Shown here piece by piece: positions 34,101 through 44,987 of a stretch of DNA of 64,000 nucleotides (positions are counted from its first letter, which is position 1; each line of letters starts with the position of its first letter). The translations under genes were made by a program, and so were the position numbers. Source of the DNA: Piscicola geometra (lineage: Eukaryota; Annelida; Clitellata; Hirudinida; Piscicolidae); the NCBI GenBank assembly GCA_943735955.1, contig OX030963.1, positions 871,323 through 935,322 of the forward strand. Reading direction: 5' to 3'. The notes under the pieces were generated by a model, which did no database searches, was not told where the DNA came from, and saw only the letters and a program-made list of their open reading frames with translations.

Positions 34101-34424
34101 GCTTATAAGGTACCATCATTTAGTTTCTAAATAAGTCAATAATTTTCGTGTGCTCTTACTGGTGAATGAATAAACAAATGTCAATTGATACATTTTAATG
34201 ATTTTATACTTTGATTAATTCTCAAATAAATGCCTCAACAGAGTTCTGAAGAGTTTGATTGGGAAGCATTAAAAGGTCTGCATTTTGGACTTACAAAGCA
34301 AAACATCAGACGTCTGCTTCTGAAGAGACCGGAAGTGAAAAGTGAACTTTTGAAAAGTAGGGATGGGCGGAATGTGGAAGCTAGCTACCGTGAAATAATT
34401 GAGGTCATGGAAAAGATTAAATAA
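27546..34424 (+). CDS. Unrecognised large multi-exon protein
   Basis: I do not recognise this gene. Eighteen exons with good splice signals sum to 4,125 nt in one frame (1,374 aa): 27546-27649, 27798-27888, 27983-28060, 28159-29292, 29451-29651, 29912-29940, 30118-30603, 30931-31014, 31152-31245, 31471-31644, 31726-31778, 32026-32548, 32650-32868, 33039-33201, 33269-33347, 33570-33811, 33922-34109, 34242-34424. It starts MDVDSSVPNYFPNGIEDL and ends IREIIEV-like (SYREIIEVMEKIK). Most segments look alpha-helical and leucine-rich (for example ISHDLVGILKDSSCLSVLVA, LKHSAITVMSCCHSYEQLLL), interrupted by acidic, Asn-rich and Pro/Ser-rich low-complexity blocks (about 28270-28440, 32095-32460). No signal peptide or catalytic motif was seen. 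A helical-repeat scaffold is a guess. Least certain boundaries: the ends of exons 4, 10 and 12. Coding density and clean phases make the gene itself credible. Confidence 0.7.
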
Positions 34425-35028
34425 TTGATAAGTGAGTTATTAATTTCGTATTTCTGATTGCAATTCAACAAATCATGAAGGTATTCAGTGTAGGAGTATA
34501 TGCAGATATATTCTAGTCTACATTTTGAACTTTTAGAACTTACAATTGATTGTTTCTTTACTTGATGTGTTCAAGCTTTATAAATAAAACTGATTTGTAG
34601 GCAGTTAATTTGTTAGTCGAAAAAGATGGCGCTGTTTGAGTGTTATTCTATGGTAAATAGTTCAGTAGCACATGACAGTTTGCATTGATCATGGAACCGA
34701 GTTTATAAAAGTGTTGGCCTATGCATTGCACGGGTTTAAGTACACCCCACATCTTCATCTTCATCTTTGTAGTTGTACAAACTACATTTAAAAACGTGAG
34801 CTGACTGCTTATTTAGGATGTTGAATCTGTATCATCTCCTGAAACAAGAATTCAAGAATTGTCGACGAGTGACTTGTATTTGATTATAACCAGGGTAATT
34901 TAGTGATAGAATAATAAACGACTGTAGAAACGAAAGTAAGAAGCACACATTCTACTATCAATCGACCCCGTCACACCAATGGGCCAAATGGCGGTTAGGG
35001 TGGATATTTGGGGGGGGGAGGGCATTGG
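34425..35028. other. Gap between convergent genes; source of the CCT6 duplicate
   Basis: Holds the 3' end of the unknown gene (AATAAA near 34583) and the CCT6 3' UTR. The part from about 34820 onward is duplicated at 16478-16712. A G-run (35009-35018) follows the CCT6 stop codon on the opposite strand. Confidence 0.6.
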
Positions 35029-35867
35029 TCATCCCTTCAACGATGACATTCCAGCCCTCATCATCTCATCCACCAGCAGGAGATTCGTGGCGATCACAGT
35101 GCTGTACGGTGAGGGTGTTGGTCGTGTAAGCAATAGGGTTGGTGATGCCAACAGCGATGTCTTTAAACTTTAAGATACAGACACGCATACAAACATACAC
35201 AAAGATATATATGTTCACTCGCATTTGAGATAACGAAATAAAAACTAACCAGGAGTGTAGAATCTGCTTCTTGACACGGTAATTGTCCAAGATGCCTACG
35301 TCTAGAGGGATGAGAGCCTCACCTGTGTGTTTGTGCGTGTGTGTGTGCTAGTGTGTGCGTGTTAGGGTGAGTGTGTGTGTGCGTTCAAAATAAACTAAGC
35401 ATATCAACCCCCATCAGCACCCCCACATGAATGCATATAAAAACGAACCGGTGTTGATGTCGAGACCAACAGGCTGCTTGGTGGCGAGGTGCTCCTCTTG
35501 CAGTTTGACGATGCAGTCCTGCTGGTCGAAGCCGGAGTTCAGTGCCAGTACCTTCGGGATTATCAGCAGTGCTTCTGCATACGCCTGTACACCTGTGTGT
35601 GTGTGTACGTTAAAATGAATGTGTGTGTATACACGTGTATATGCATGTATTTATGAGTGTATACTAATGAAATTAGAGAACATCGGGAAACAGTGCCACC
35701 TACCCAGCCTAGCCCTGCCCTTGACAGTCTGCTTGAACTGTGTCAGGGCCTCATATGCCGCTATCTCGAAAGCCCCTGCGCCTGGCACCACACAGCCTGT
35801 CGTCATTGATGGTGGTAGTAGTTTTATAAAAGTAGGATAAGAACTTGAAGAAACATCATCATCATTG

Positions 35868-35930
<63 letters not shown>

Positions 35931-37927
35931 GTCTTCGATGGCGTTCTTGACGGCTCGGAGGCCATCGTGGAGGGCGTCCTTCATCTGCACGAGGGTGTGG
36001 TTGTTCGGACCCTTGAGGAGGATCGTCACTGAGAGCGGGTTCGAGCACTCCTCGATGAACGTGAACTTCTCCTCGCCCTGGTGTTTGTTTATGTGTGCTT
36101 GTGTGTTAAAAAAAACATCTACTTCCCACACGAACCCACTCAACCGCCTTAGCACAATCACCTACATCCATGCTAACCAACCAACCCACATACCCACCCA
36201 CACCCACTAACCAAAAACACCAAACCAACCCACATCCACCGCTTACCCACCCCTAACCAACAACACCAAACCAAGCCACCCACCAAGACATGCTCATAGA
36301 CGAGGCCAGCCTTTCCGAGGCACTCAGCTTTCAGATCATCAACCGAGTTCATCTGGGCACCTCCGCACGCCAGAGGGATCCTCTCCATGTTCCTCCTCTT
36401 CGCCCTTCGCAGCGCCAAGATGCCCTCCTTCGCCAACATGTCCAGACTGAGTGGGTCTATGCCCTGTGGTCATTGGTGGGGGGGGGAGTGGTGGATCATC
36501 ATTATAATCACACCCATCCAACCCCCTCCCCTCAACCCACAAACGACCCACCTTCTGATTGACGACCAAGAAGGTCATCTTGTTCTTCTCGGTGCAGACT
36601 GACTTCTTGAAGGCGATGATCTTGTGCACGCGCTGGTCGATGAACACCCTCTCAGCCCTCACCAGACCCTCCCTCTCCGCCGCGCTCTTGTAGAAGAAGC
36701 CTGAGTTCACTTCACTGTGTGGCGTAGTGTGTGGTTATTTCAGTGGTGGCGGTAGTGTGGTTATTTCAGTAGTGGTAGTGTGGTTATTTCAGTAGTGGTG
36801 GTGTGGTTATATCAGTGGTGGTGGTGGTGTTGTTACTTCAGTGGTGGTGGTAGTGTGGTTATTTCCGTGGTGGTAGTGTAGTTATTTCAGTGGTGGTGGT
36901 GTGGTTATATCAGTGGTGGTGGTGGTGTGGTTACTTCAGTGGTGGTGGTAGTGTGGTTATTTCAGTGGTGGTAGTGTGGTTATTTCAGTGGTGGTGGTAG
37001 TGTGGTTATTTCAGTGGTGGTGGTGGTGTGGTTATTTCAGTGGTGGTGGTGTGGTTATTTCAGTAGTGGTGGTGGTGTGGTTATTTCAGTGGTGGTGGTA
37101 GTGTGGTTATTTCAGTGGTGGTAGTGTGGTTATTTCAGTGGTGGTGGTAGTGTGGTTATTTCAGTGGTGGTGGTGGTGTGGTTATTTCAGTGGTGGTGGT
37201 GTGGTTATTTCAGTAGTGGTGGTGGTGTGGTTATTTCAGTGGTGGTGGTAGTGTGGTTATTTCAGTGGTGGTAGTGTGGTTATTTCAGTGGTGGTGGTAG
37301 TGTGGTTATTTCAGTGGTGGTGGTGGTGTGGTTATTTCAGTGGTGGTGGTGTGGTTATTTCAGTGGTTATTCAGTGGTGGTAGTGTGGTTATTTCAGTGG
37401 TGGTGGTGGTGTGGTTATTTCAGTGGTTATTCAGTGGTGGTAGTGTGGTTATTCAGTGGTGGTGGTGTGGTTATTTCAGTGGTGGTAGTGTGGTTATTTC
37501 AGTGGTGGTGGTGTGGTTATTTCAGTGGTGGTGGTGTGGTTAATTACAGAGGTGGTTTGTGGCATTGTGCTTGAGAATTTTGAATACTCTTAGTGAAGTG
37601 AAGATCTAAACGAAACTATTATCCTCATTATGATGTTGATGATGAAAAGCATCATCAACATCATAAACCCCCTCCTAGCTCATACAGTACAGACTCCTCC
37701 CATCGATTCCTTATAAAACAAAGCACACACGTTTTCTCGTATTCGAGAGAGACGTTGAGGGTGAGGATGTAGGCGTTCTCGAGCCTCTTCGGCATGCCCG
37801 GGTGTCTGCCCCCGTGGTCCATCACTATGCCCCTCACCAGTCTGTGTAATGGGAAAAGAGGTGGAGTTGAAAGATTCACATATATACATAAATATATAAA
37901 CATATACACACATGCAGATAGTGAAAG

Positions 37928-37982
<55 letters not shown>

Positions 37983-39805
37983 TACTTAGTATCCATATCG
38001 GTCTTGTGTTGCATCTGCATGATCTCGACCATGTGCAGGTCGATCGGCTTGCCAGCGCACTGGATCGCCAACACTGCATCCACCACATGCTGAAGGTGAG
38101 GTTGCATGGGTATGAGAATCAATCAATCAATCAAATAGATTTCTATAGCGCTCTTTCTTCAAATTCAAGAGCGTGTAATTCATGAGAGGTGGATGGTGCT
38201 GGTGATAGTATTGCAAGTTGATAGAAATTGAATATTTAAAATATCATTTGACAGAGATTTACTAGATAAAGTAATTAACTATTGAAAAAATGATAATTAA
38301 AGTAGGCTAATTACGTGACTATGAGTCTATTAGCAACCTTAATCGACTTATGCTAATGATCAAAAGTGACGTTTTACAGTAAAATTATAGCAAAGTTTTG
38401 ACATTTAGTGATTTTCAACAATATAAGAAAAAAAACAAAATTTATGACAAAAAAACAATATGTCTGTCTTGTGAGGGGGCCGTGAATTGCTTATAGATTA
38501 TGACGTAAAAACGGCACAAAATGTGCTCTTTTTACATTTAAAAATAGGTATAACTTTTTTTAAAACAAAAAAATTACAATTTGGTTAACGTATTTAGAAT
38601 CAGTAAATCAAAATCTACAATTTAAGCATTTCAATTTTAAAAAATGAGCAAGTTTTAAAATTCGATTGGGGTTGCTAAGTCTATACATGGATTCAAACCA
38701 ATCACATTAATTGAAAAATAACCTCAGTCAAGAGGTCAGCCAGGTCAGTGTGAACTTTGGTGCGCAGTGACGTGCGTGAGACATTGATCAGCACATCCCT
38801 GCTCATCTCCTGAGTCACTTTTAGTTGCTCCAGTACCTGTGGTGGTGGTAGAGTGAGTCTCAAGACATGATGTTGATGATGATATAATAGTGATGATTCT
38901 ATGAGTATCCATTGAATTTAATAAATATATATTTTCTAAATCATTTCTATAAAAGTTGACTATTAGATGTACCTCAAGAGCCTTGACCTTGGCCAGGTCG
39001 AAGCCCTCTGCAGCCACTCTGGGATGCAGGCCCTGTAGTGGTGGTGATGATCAAAAGAATATTAAAATAAGCTTAATAACAGTTTAAATGTTAAGCAAAA
39101 AAATAGAGCATATATAATTAGTAGAAAATCTTGAAAAATTGAATAATTATCCTAATCATGATTAAATAATTCTCTTTAGACACCTCAGAGATGTAGCGGT
39201 CAGCCTGCTTGAGGAGTTCTCCGATGATGAGGCAGTTCGAGGTGGTGCCATCGCCTGTGATGTCGTCCTGTGCAGTCGCCACCTTCGCTATCAAGGACGC
39301 CGTAGGGTGCTGAATTTGCTGACGGATTGAAATAAACTATTACTTAATTAAATTTATTTTGATGACGAATCTGGATAAATTATGACTTAAATGTATTTTT
39401 ATTTTAGTTTCGAGATATATTGTATCGAGTATATATTGTCTAGAGGAAGTCACCATTTCATGCAGAAGGACGTTGCCATCTTTGGTAAGCTTGATGTCTC
39501 CAGCGCCAGAAACCAACCTGAAAATAACCGTTTGCAAAATTTAAAACCAGTTTTTTGAATTCTGCAAGCTTCAAATATGTGTATTGAAATAAAAATACTG
39601 AAAAGTAAATTGTAATTTTCAAGATTTAATCTTCATGAATCGGCATATTTCACGTGCGACAAACATACATCTTCATAGTTCCTTTCGGACCGAGGTTTGT
39701 CTTGAGGACATCTTGCAGGCCTATGGCGGCCCCCATATTGATGGCCAGAGCCTGTCCAGCCCTTGCTACTTCTGCTTTAGGATTCAACAATTTAACGGCG
39801 GCCAT
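35029..39805 (-). CDS. CCT6: T-complex protein 1 subunit zeta (CCT6)
   Basis: One of eight subunits of the cytosolic CCT/TRiC chaperonin that folds actin, tubulin and others with ATP. The product follows human CCT6A along its length: [40 protein letters not shown], the ATPase signature [43 protein letters not shown], and the end [13 protein letters not shown]. Exons from 5' to 3': 39805-39669, 39517-39454, 39318-39184, 39032-38973, 38836-38723, 38089-37986, 37841-37731, 36714-36552, 36463-36284, 36077-35930, 35796-35704, 35592-35449, 35322-35250, 35101-35029. They total 1,599 nt, 532 aa (human 531). Several introns are pure microsatellite. The last exon and 3' UTR have a broken copy at 16478-16712. 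Confidence 0.97.
35872..35929. repeat. (AC)n microsatellite, CCT6 intron 10
   Basis: Pure CA repeat on the plus strand. On the CCT6 transcript it is (GT)n starting at the donor after 35930. Confidence 0.95.
36720..37550. repeat. GTGGTTATTTCAGTGGTGGTG minisatellite
   Basis: About 830 bp of 21-24-bp units (GTGGTTATTTCAGTGGTGGT plus a variable G/T tail) filling CCT6 intron 7, with an internal longer period (identical blocks around 37020-37140 and 37140-37260). On the transcript it is an AC-rich tract running to the acceptor of the exon at 36714. Confidence 0.95.
37929..37985. repeat. (AC)n microsatellite, CCT6 intron 6
   Basis: CA repeat that becomes (GT)n on the CCT6 transcript, starting 8 nt after the donor (GTATGTAT). 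Confidence 0.95.
38116..38178. repeat. TATAGCGC dispersed element, copy 2
   Basis: Near-identical to 25134-25185 (shared core AAATTTCTATAGCGCTCTTT with one or two changes), same orientation, inside CCT6 intron 5. Weaker relatives of the TATATAGCGC core occur near 42300 and 59420. Confidence 0.65.
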
Positions 39806-40210
39806 CTTTGAAAGGAGGAAACTACTAGAAGTTGTGTAAAAGTAAACTTGCTGCTGTTCAGTAATTATTGCTTACTTGGAGTCTTTGGTATAAATTAAAT
39901 GTTCTATTTGCAGCAATTGAAAAATGTTTTGAAAGGCATTTTATTAATTTGTATTAAAATATTATTGGAAGATTGTCAATTAAATGTCTAATATATAAAA
40001 TATGTGAATTTTTTTCTCTTCCTGGTTATGTAATAAAACTCCCATAATACAGTTCATTAGCACTGCTAATTTAGCATACAAGTGACCAGGTAATCAAAAT
40101 TTTCCTTCTCTAATAGATTTGTGCTATTCAAGCGTTTTACAGATATTCAGGCTAATTGGCACTATATAACGTGATCTAACCATGATCATATGACTGAAAA
40201 GATAGTTTAA
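39806..40210. other. Divergent promoter region, CCT6 / endoglycoceramidase
   Basis: About 400 bp between opposite start codons, AT-rich, without simple repeats. Likely shared promoter region; no specific element assigned. Confidence 0.5.
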
Positions 40211-41746
40211 ATGGTTGCATTTGAAAGTCTTTCTGGAATCATGAAAATGACGACTTTATCGATCAAGCTTTTTATTTTTGCTGCAATTTCAACTTGTGTG
40301 GTCTGTGAAGATTTGAGAATCAGTGTTAGAGACAAGTGGATGGTGGATTCGTATGGCAGGATCAGAATCTTCCATGGCTTCAACTCCGTCATGAAGTCCT
40401 TCCCTTGGTATGATGAGCAGATCCTCAATGAGACGAGGATCAAGCTCTTCCAGGAGTGGGGCTTCAATGCAGTGCGTCTGGGAGTGATGTGGAAGGGACT
40501 CGAGCCAGAAAGGGACCACTACAACGAGACATACCTCACGGTCCTGGAGCAGGCTGTGCAGCTGCTCAAGTCCCGAGGCCTCTACTCCCTCCTTGATGCT
40601 CACCAAGATGTCTTCTCATCGGACTCAAACATCTGCCCGCAATCATTCTGCTATGAAGGCATTCCGAACTGGGTGTCTGCCAAGTTTGACCCTCCCTTCT
40701 TCACCTACCCATGGCCCTTCAGGAGGATCAGTGACGAAGAGTGGGCACTCAGCTACCTGAGTCTTGCTGTCAGCAATGCCTTTGAGCAGTTCTATGCAAA
40801 CAAAGATGGCGTCTTTGATCAGTTCGCAAAGTTTTGGCTGAAAGTGGCGACAAAGTTCAAAGATGAAAAATCCATTCTTGGCTACGAACTCCTGAACGAA
40901 CCTTGGACTGGCGACTTTTTCAAGAACCCTGACAGACTGCTCCCCTCTGTAGCTGGTAGAAAGTACCTTCTACCCGCCTACGACAGACTCTTTGCAGAGA
41001 TTTCTTCCGTCGACAACCACACCAACATCTTCTACGAGCCTGTCACTTGGGCTGTGTACACCACATTCCGTGGATTCAAACCGGGATTCGGTCATCTGCC
41101 AGGAGGAAAGTCGTCTGCTCACCGGGCAGTGTTGTCCTACCACTACTACTGCTGGCCACTGCAGAACAGGGACATGACTGCACCATACAACCGCTACCTT
41201 CGCTTCTTCTGCGACGACGTCGTGGGCGCCAGCGTCATGCCCACAGTGCTTGAGGACCTGAGAGAGACCAAGGGGTCCCTCTTCCTCACGGAGTTCGGTC
41301 TGTGTGCCCCTGATGGCGACCCTGCCAGCATGAACACCATCGAGTGCTCCTTTGTCCTGGAACAGGCAGACAAGTACCTGCAGTCGTGGGCCTACTGGGA
41401 CTCTGTCTTCTTCCTTCCCTCTGGACAAGTCAACACGCATGTCGTTGAGGCGTTTGCCCGTGCCTACCCTCAAGCCACTGCTGGCGTGCCTCAACTCTTC
41501 CACTTCGACCCAGTCTCCAAACTCTTCGAGTTCACCTTCCTCAACGATCCATCCATCAATGCCCCCACCCTGGTCTTCATCCCCCGCATCCACTACCCCC
41601 ACGGCATCGACGTCATCATTTCTCCCGCTGACGTCACCTACCGCCATGATGAAACGTCATCAATCCTCTCCATCGACAACTTCCCCATACAGATGAACGT
41701 CTCCATCTCAGTCAGACCGAAGCCTCAGGGGTGGCGAAGGAAATGA
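40211..41746 (+). CDS. Endoglycoceramidase-like glycoside hydrolase (GH5)
   Basis: Predicted secreted or lysosomal enzyme that cleaves the oligosaccharide from ceramide in glycosphingolipids. A 511-codon frame without introns begins with a signal peptide (hydrophobic SIKLFIFAAISTCVVC). The GH5 landmarks are in place: RIFHGFNSV at the N-terminus, GYELLNEPWTGDFF with the acid/base Glu at about residue 230, and SLFLTEFGLC with the nucleophile Glu at about residue 361. A beta-sandwich-like C-terminal part follows. ATGs at 40211, 40241 and 40247 are all in frame; the latter two place the signal peptide closer to the N-terminus and are more likely starts. Length agrees with bacterial and cnidarian endoglycoceramidases (about 490-520 aa). 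Being a single exon among intron-rich neighbours is odd and fits retroposition or an old transfer. A related GH5 glucocerebrosidase-like specificity is possible. Confidence 0.88.
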   Translation: MVAFESLSGIMKMTTLSIKLFIFAAISTCVVCEDLRISVRDKWMVDSYGRIRIFHGFNSVMKSFPWYDEQILNETRIKLFQEWGFNAVRLGVMWKGLEPERDHYNETYLTVLEQAVQLLKSRGLYSLLDAHQDVFSSDSNICPQSFCYEGIPNWVSAKFDPPFFTYPWPFRRISDEEWALSYLSLAVSNAFEQFYANKDGVFDQFAKFWLKVATKFKDEKSILGYELLNEPWTGDFFKNPDRLLPSVAGRKYLLPAYDRLFAEISSVDNHTNIFYEPVTWAVYTTFRGFKPGFGHLPGGKSSAHRAVLSYHYYCWPLQNRDMTAPYNRYLRFFCDDVVGASVMPTVLEDLRETKGSLFLTEFGLCAPDGDPASMNTIECSFVLEQADKYLQSWAYWDSVFFLPSGQVNTHVVEAFARAYPQATAGVPQLFHFDPVSKLFEFTFLNDPSINAPTLVFIPRIHYPHGIDVIISPADVTYRHDETSSILSIDNFPIQMNVSISVRPKPQGWRRK

Positions 41747-42595
41747 ATCCATTAGAAACTACATCCATTCCCAATCCACTTATCTTTCCCCAATTCACTA
41801 ATCCTAATCATCCTAAACACCCTTATTCATCCATCCATCTTTCCATTCATGATTGAACAAAGAATTTGTGACTGCTACGCTAAAAACCTGACGATTGCAA
41901 TTGGTTTTGCATTAATTTAATTATTTTAAAGATGTAGATCTGATTCTGAAGGGAGATTTGTCGATTAATTTAAATCATCCGCCTGCAATGATTCTCGCTT
42001 GAGAGTTCTGAGTTTGTCATTCAATTTCTGAAGATGCGTCAAGATTTATTGGTAAGCACGTATATAACTGACGTCACTGTTGAAACTGTAACGTGTTTAA
42101 AAGGTAATACTATGATGTCATCAAAGCACAAATAAAACATTATCACGGGCCTGATGCCGCATTAATCTACCCCATCACTTCTAACATACACTCTCCACTC
42201 CAAGCAAAACACACTGTGCACTCGCTGCAAACAAACCACGCATAAAAGATGCATTTCAGAGACACCACGAATAAATATATCAGAGACGTACAAATAAACT
42301 GAATTTATATAGCGCATTGTTGTCTGTGACGTCACCTATGTTGCATTCTGAATTCATAAAAGAGATGTAAAGAAGGGGTTGTAATGCAAGACTCAAGAAA
42401 CTTATGACACCAGAAGAAGAAACCTGATCATGCCAGTGATGATGATAGTGCTGATGATGATGATAAGGATGACAATGGTGATATTGTGATGGGGCTCATG
42501 ATGATGGTGATGATGACGTCAAATTGAGTATGATATACAGAATTGTGGCACTTGTTAGATGACGGCCGACGAGATAACGACGACGACGAGTTGAA
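41747..42595. other. Gap between convergent genes
   Basis: 3' UTRs of the endoglycoceramidase (AATAAA at 42131-42136) and, on the other strand, of the zinc transporter. Contains a TATATAGCGC motif near 42307 and an ATG/GAT-rich stretch (42430-42520). No gene seen. Confidence 0.55.
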
Positions 42596-44502
42596 TCACT
42601 CAAAGCTTGCGATCAAGATCATCATCAGGATGCCCATCAACATGGCGGCAATCTCCTTGAGAGACTGGCCGAGCTTTGTGTCGCTAAGCAACTCTGGGAT
42701 GACGGAAACGGTTGCTATGTAGATGAACCCTCCTGCGGTGAAGGGGAGCACCCACGAATTGGCGCTGTCACTGGCACCCTCTGCCATCAGACTGACCACG
42801 GTGCCCACCACAGCCCCTACCGCCGTCGTCAGTTGCAGCAGCATCGCCTGTTTGGAGGGGGGGAGATGAGATGGGGGTCGGTTAAGGTGAAGATGGTAGA
42901 AAAAAAATATTAGAAAAAACTCCAGAGCATCATTTTGGATAATTAAAGCCAAAAAACCACAAAAACACTGCTTCACAACCCAAATTACAACTAAATACCT
43001 CACAAACAATTACCCTAAACCACACTCCCCAATGGCCACCCCTCCTCCTCACAAACACCCACAATGGCCACCCCTCCTCCTCACAAGCACCCACAATGAC
43101 CACCCCTCCCCTCCTCCTCACAAGCACCCACAATGGCCACCTCTCCCCTCCTCCTCACAAGCACCACCGCACCTTCTTCTTGGAGCAGCCTGACTGCACC
43201 AGGATGGCAAAGTCCCCAATCTCGTGAGGGACCTCGTGTAGAAGGATTGTGAGAGTTGTTATCATGCCTACATTCCTGATGTGTGTGTGTATGTATGTGT
43301 GTGTGTATGTGTGTTTGTTTGTATAATATGTAATTATAATAAAAAAATTAAAATGTATAATATTATACTCAATATTGATAAGCTGAGCTGATGAATATGC
43401 AAATGAGCACCTGCTGACAAGGTAGGAGGAGCCAATTGCAAGTCCGTCAGTGAAGTTGTGGGTGAAGTCTGCAGCCAGATTCAAGTAGGCTGAGACCTTG
43501 ATGTCTTCTGGAGAGAGGGAAACAGAAAGATGGTGAGAGGGAAAAGATGAAGCAAAAGGAGAGAAAGTGGAACATATTATTACAAATACTATTTCAATAC
43601 AGTTATTATTATTATTATTATTAGTTAAAGTATGAAAGCCACCTTGGGTATCCTTGCTTGTCATCGTCTTTGCATCTCCGTCTGCCTTCTTGGCACTGTC
43701 CACTGCATGTGAGTGTCCGTGCTTGCCCTTCACCACTCGCACCATCTATGCAATAATAAAAATAATAATAATAACCCATCTATGCAATTGTGATGTGGTG
43801 GAAGTGTTGACCCAGTGAACATTAAGTAGACTGAATTAATTATGCAAAAAAAATCCAAAAGAATTAATAATAGAATAAAATTATTCCATTTGTTTCAATA
43901 TGATCCCAGCACACCTTCTCAACAGCAAGAAAAACCACAATGCCAGCCAGGATCCACAGGCCAACACCCATGTCGTGCGAGTGCCCCTCATGTCCATCAT
44001 GGGAGTGTCCGTGAGCACTGCCCTCCTGCAGTTGCTGTGCCATCAGGGCATGTGGAATGAGATGCAGGAAGGCATCGCCCAACAGACCTCCAGAAGCGAA
44101 ACTGAGCAGCAGTTTGAGGAAGTTGTTGTAGGAAGGGGACTTTTCGAGGGGGATGAGGAAGAGGATGAAGATGGGCGCGATGGAGATGAGCACTGTTGAG
44201 CCAATCGCAGTCAACCAGACGTCGAATTCTTCCTCGCCTGGAAGGGCATTTAGAGTCTTTTGTTCCTTTTGCTTCATCAGTTTTTCTGCCGCTTCATTAG
44301 CCTCCTGTGAGTACTTGAATGAGGCAGGTTTGTCGTGACTGTGTCCGTGATGATCATCATGATGATCGTGTGCGTGTCCATGGTGGTCATGATCTCCATG
44401 GGAATGGCCGTGGTGATCATGAGAATGGCCGTGTTGTTGGCAGTGAGCTAACAGAAGTAAGGCAGAAAAAAATAGAATAGAAATTCGAAATTTGCAATCC
44501 AT
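42596..44502 (-). CDS. SLC39A7: ZIP-family zinc transporter, ZIP7/Catsup type
   Basis: Predicted to release zinc from the ER/Golgi lumen to the cytosol. Exons from 5' to 3': 44502-43915, 43745-43643, 43507-43411, 43275-43173, 42847-42596, total 1,143 nt, 380 aa. A signal peptide ([15 protein letters not shown]) is followed by a luminal histidine-rich stretch ([20 protein letters not shown] and more). Then come about eight transmembrane segments, a second His-rich loop ([16 protein letters not shown]) between TM3 and TM4 regions, and the LIV-1 metal-site signatures [13 protein letters not shown] and [13 protein letters not shown]. The HEVPHE form instead of CPALLY-HELPHE features is usual for the ZIP7 branch. 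It is shorter than human ZIP7 (about 470 aa), mostly in the His-rich N-terminus. ZIP13 is the main alternative. Confidence 0.93.
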
Positions 44503-44987
44503 TGTTGTTATAAACTTTTGTTTGGAATAGAATTAACGTGTTTGTGTTAAAATTGATTTTGTAGATTTTTTAGTTAGATTTTAAACTAATTTATATACAT
44601 TGAACGTAAGGAGAAACGTGTACCAAAGAGGCTTTTTAAATTGGTGTAGAGCTTCATTGTAATATAATTTTTTCATCATAAATCATCATTCGATTAATTA
44701 ATTTTGAAGTTTATTCATGAAATAATTTGTAAATAGTTAAGTTAAGATGACTATGAAAGGAAGACAAAGTCAAGATGTCAGAACGCCACTAGGATATTCA
44801 ACGTTTGTTAGGAACAAGGCATGAGGTGGTACCTGTAGTGGATGCAATGATGAAGATTGGATGAACCTACTATACAGTGAATAACATACTATTATTAGTT
44901 GTAATTGTTTGAATACTAATAGGAGTATATTATTTTCTTTATTTATTATTATTATTAAAGAATTAGATAAGTCTGAAAAATTATTCA
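44503..44987. other. Gap between two minus-strand genes
   Basis: Holds the SLC39A7 promoter/5' UTR and the PUSL1 3' UTR. Very AT-rich with ATT repeats near 44945. Nothing else seen. Confidence 0.5.

Noticed and set aside
34820..35110. SINE-like dispersed repeat shared with 16478-16712
   Set aside because: The shared sequence is the CCT6 last exon and 3' UTR, so it is a gene-fragment duplication, not a SINE.
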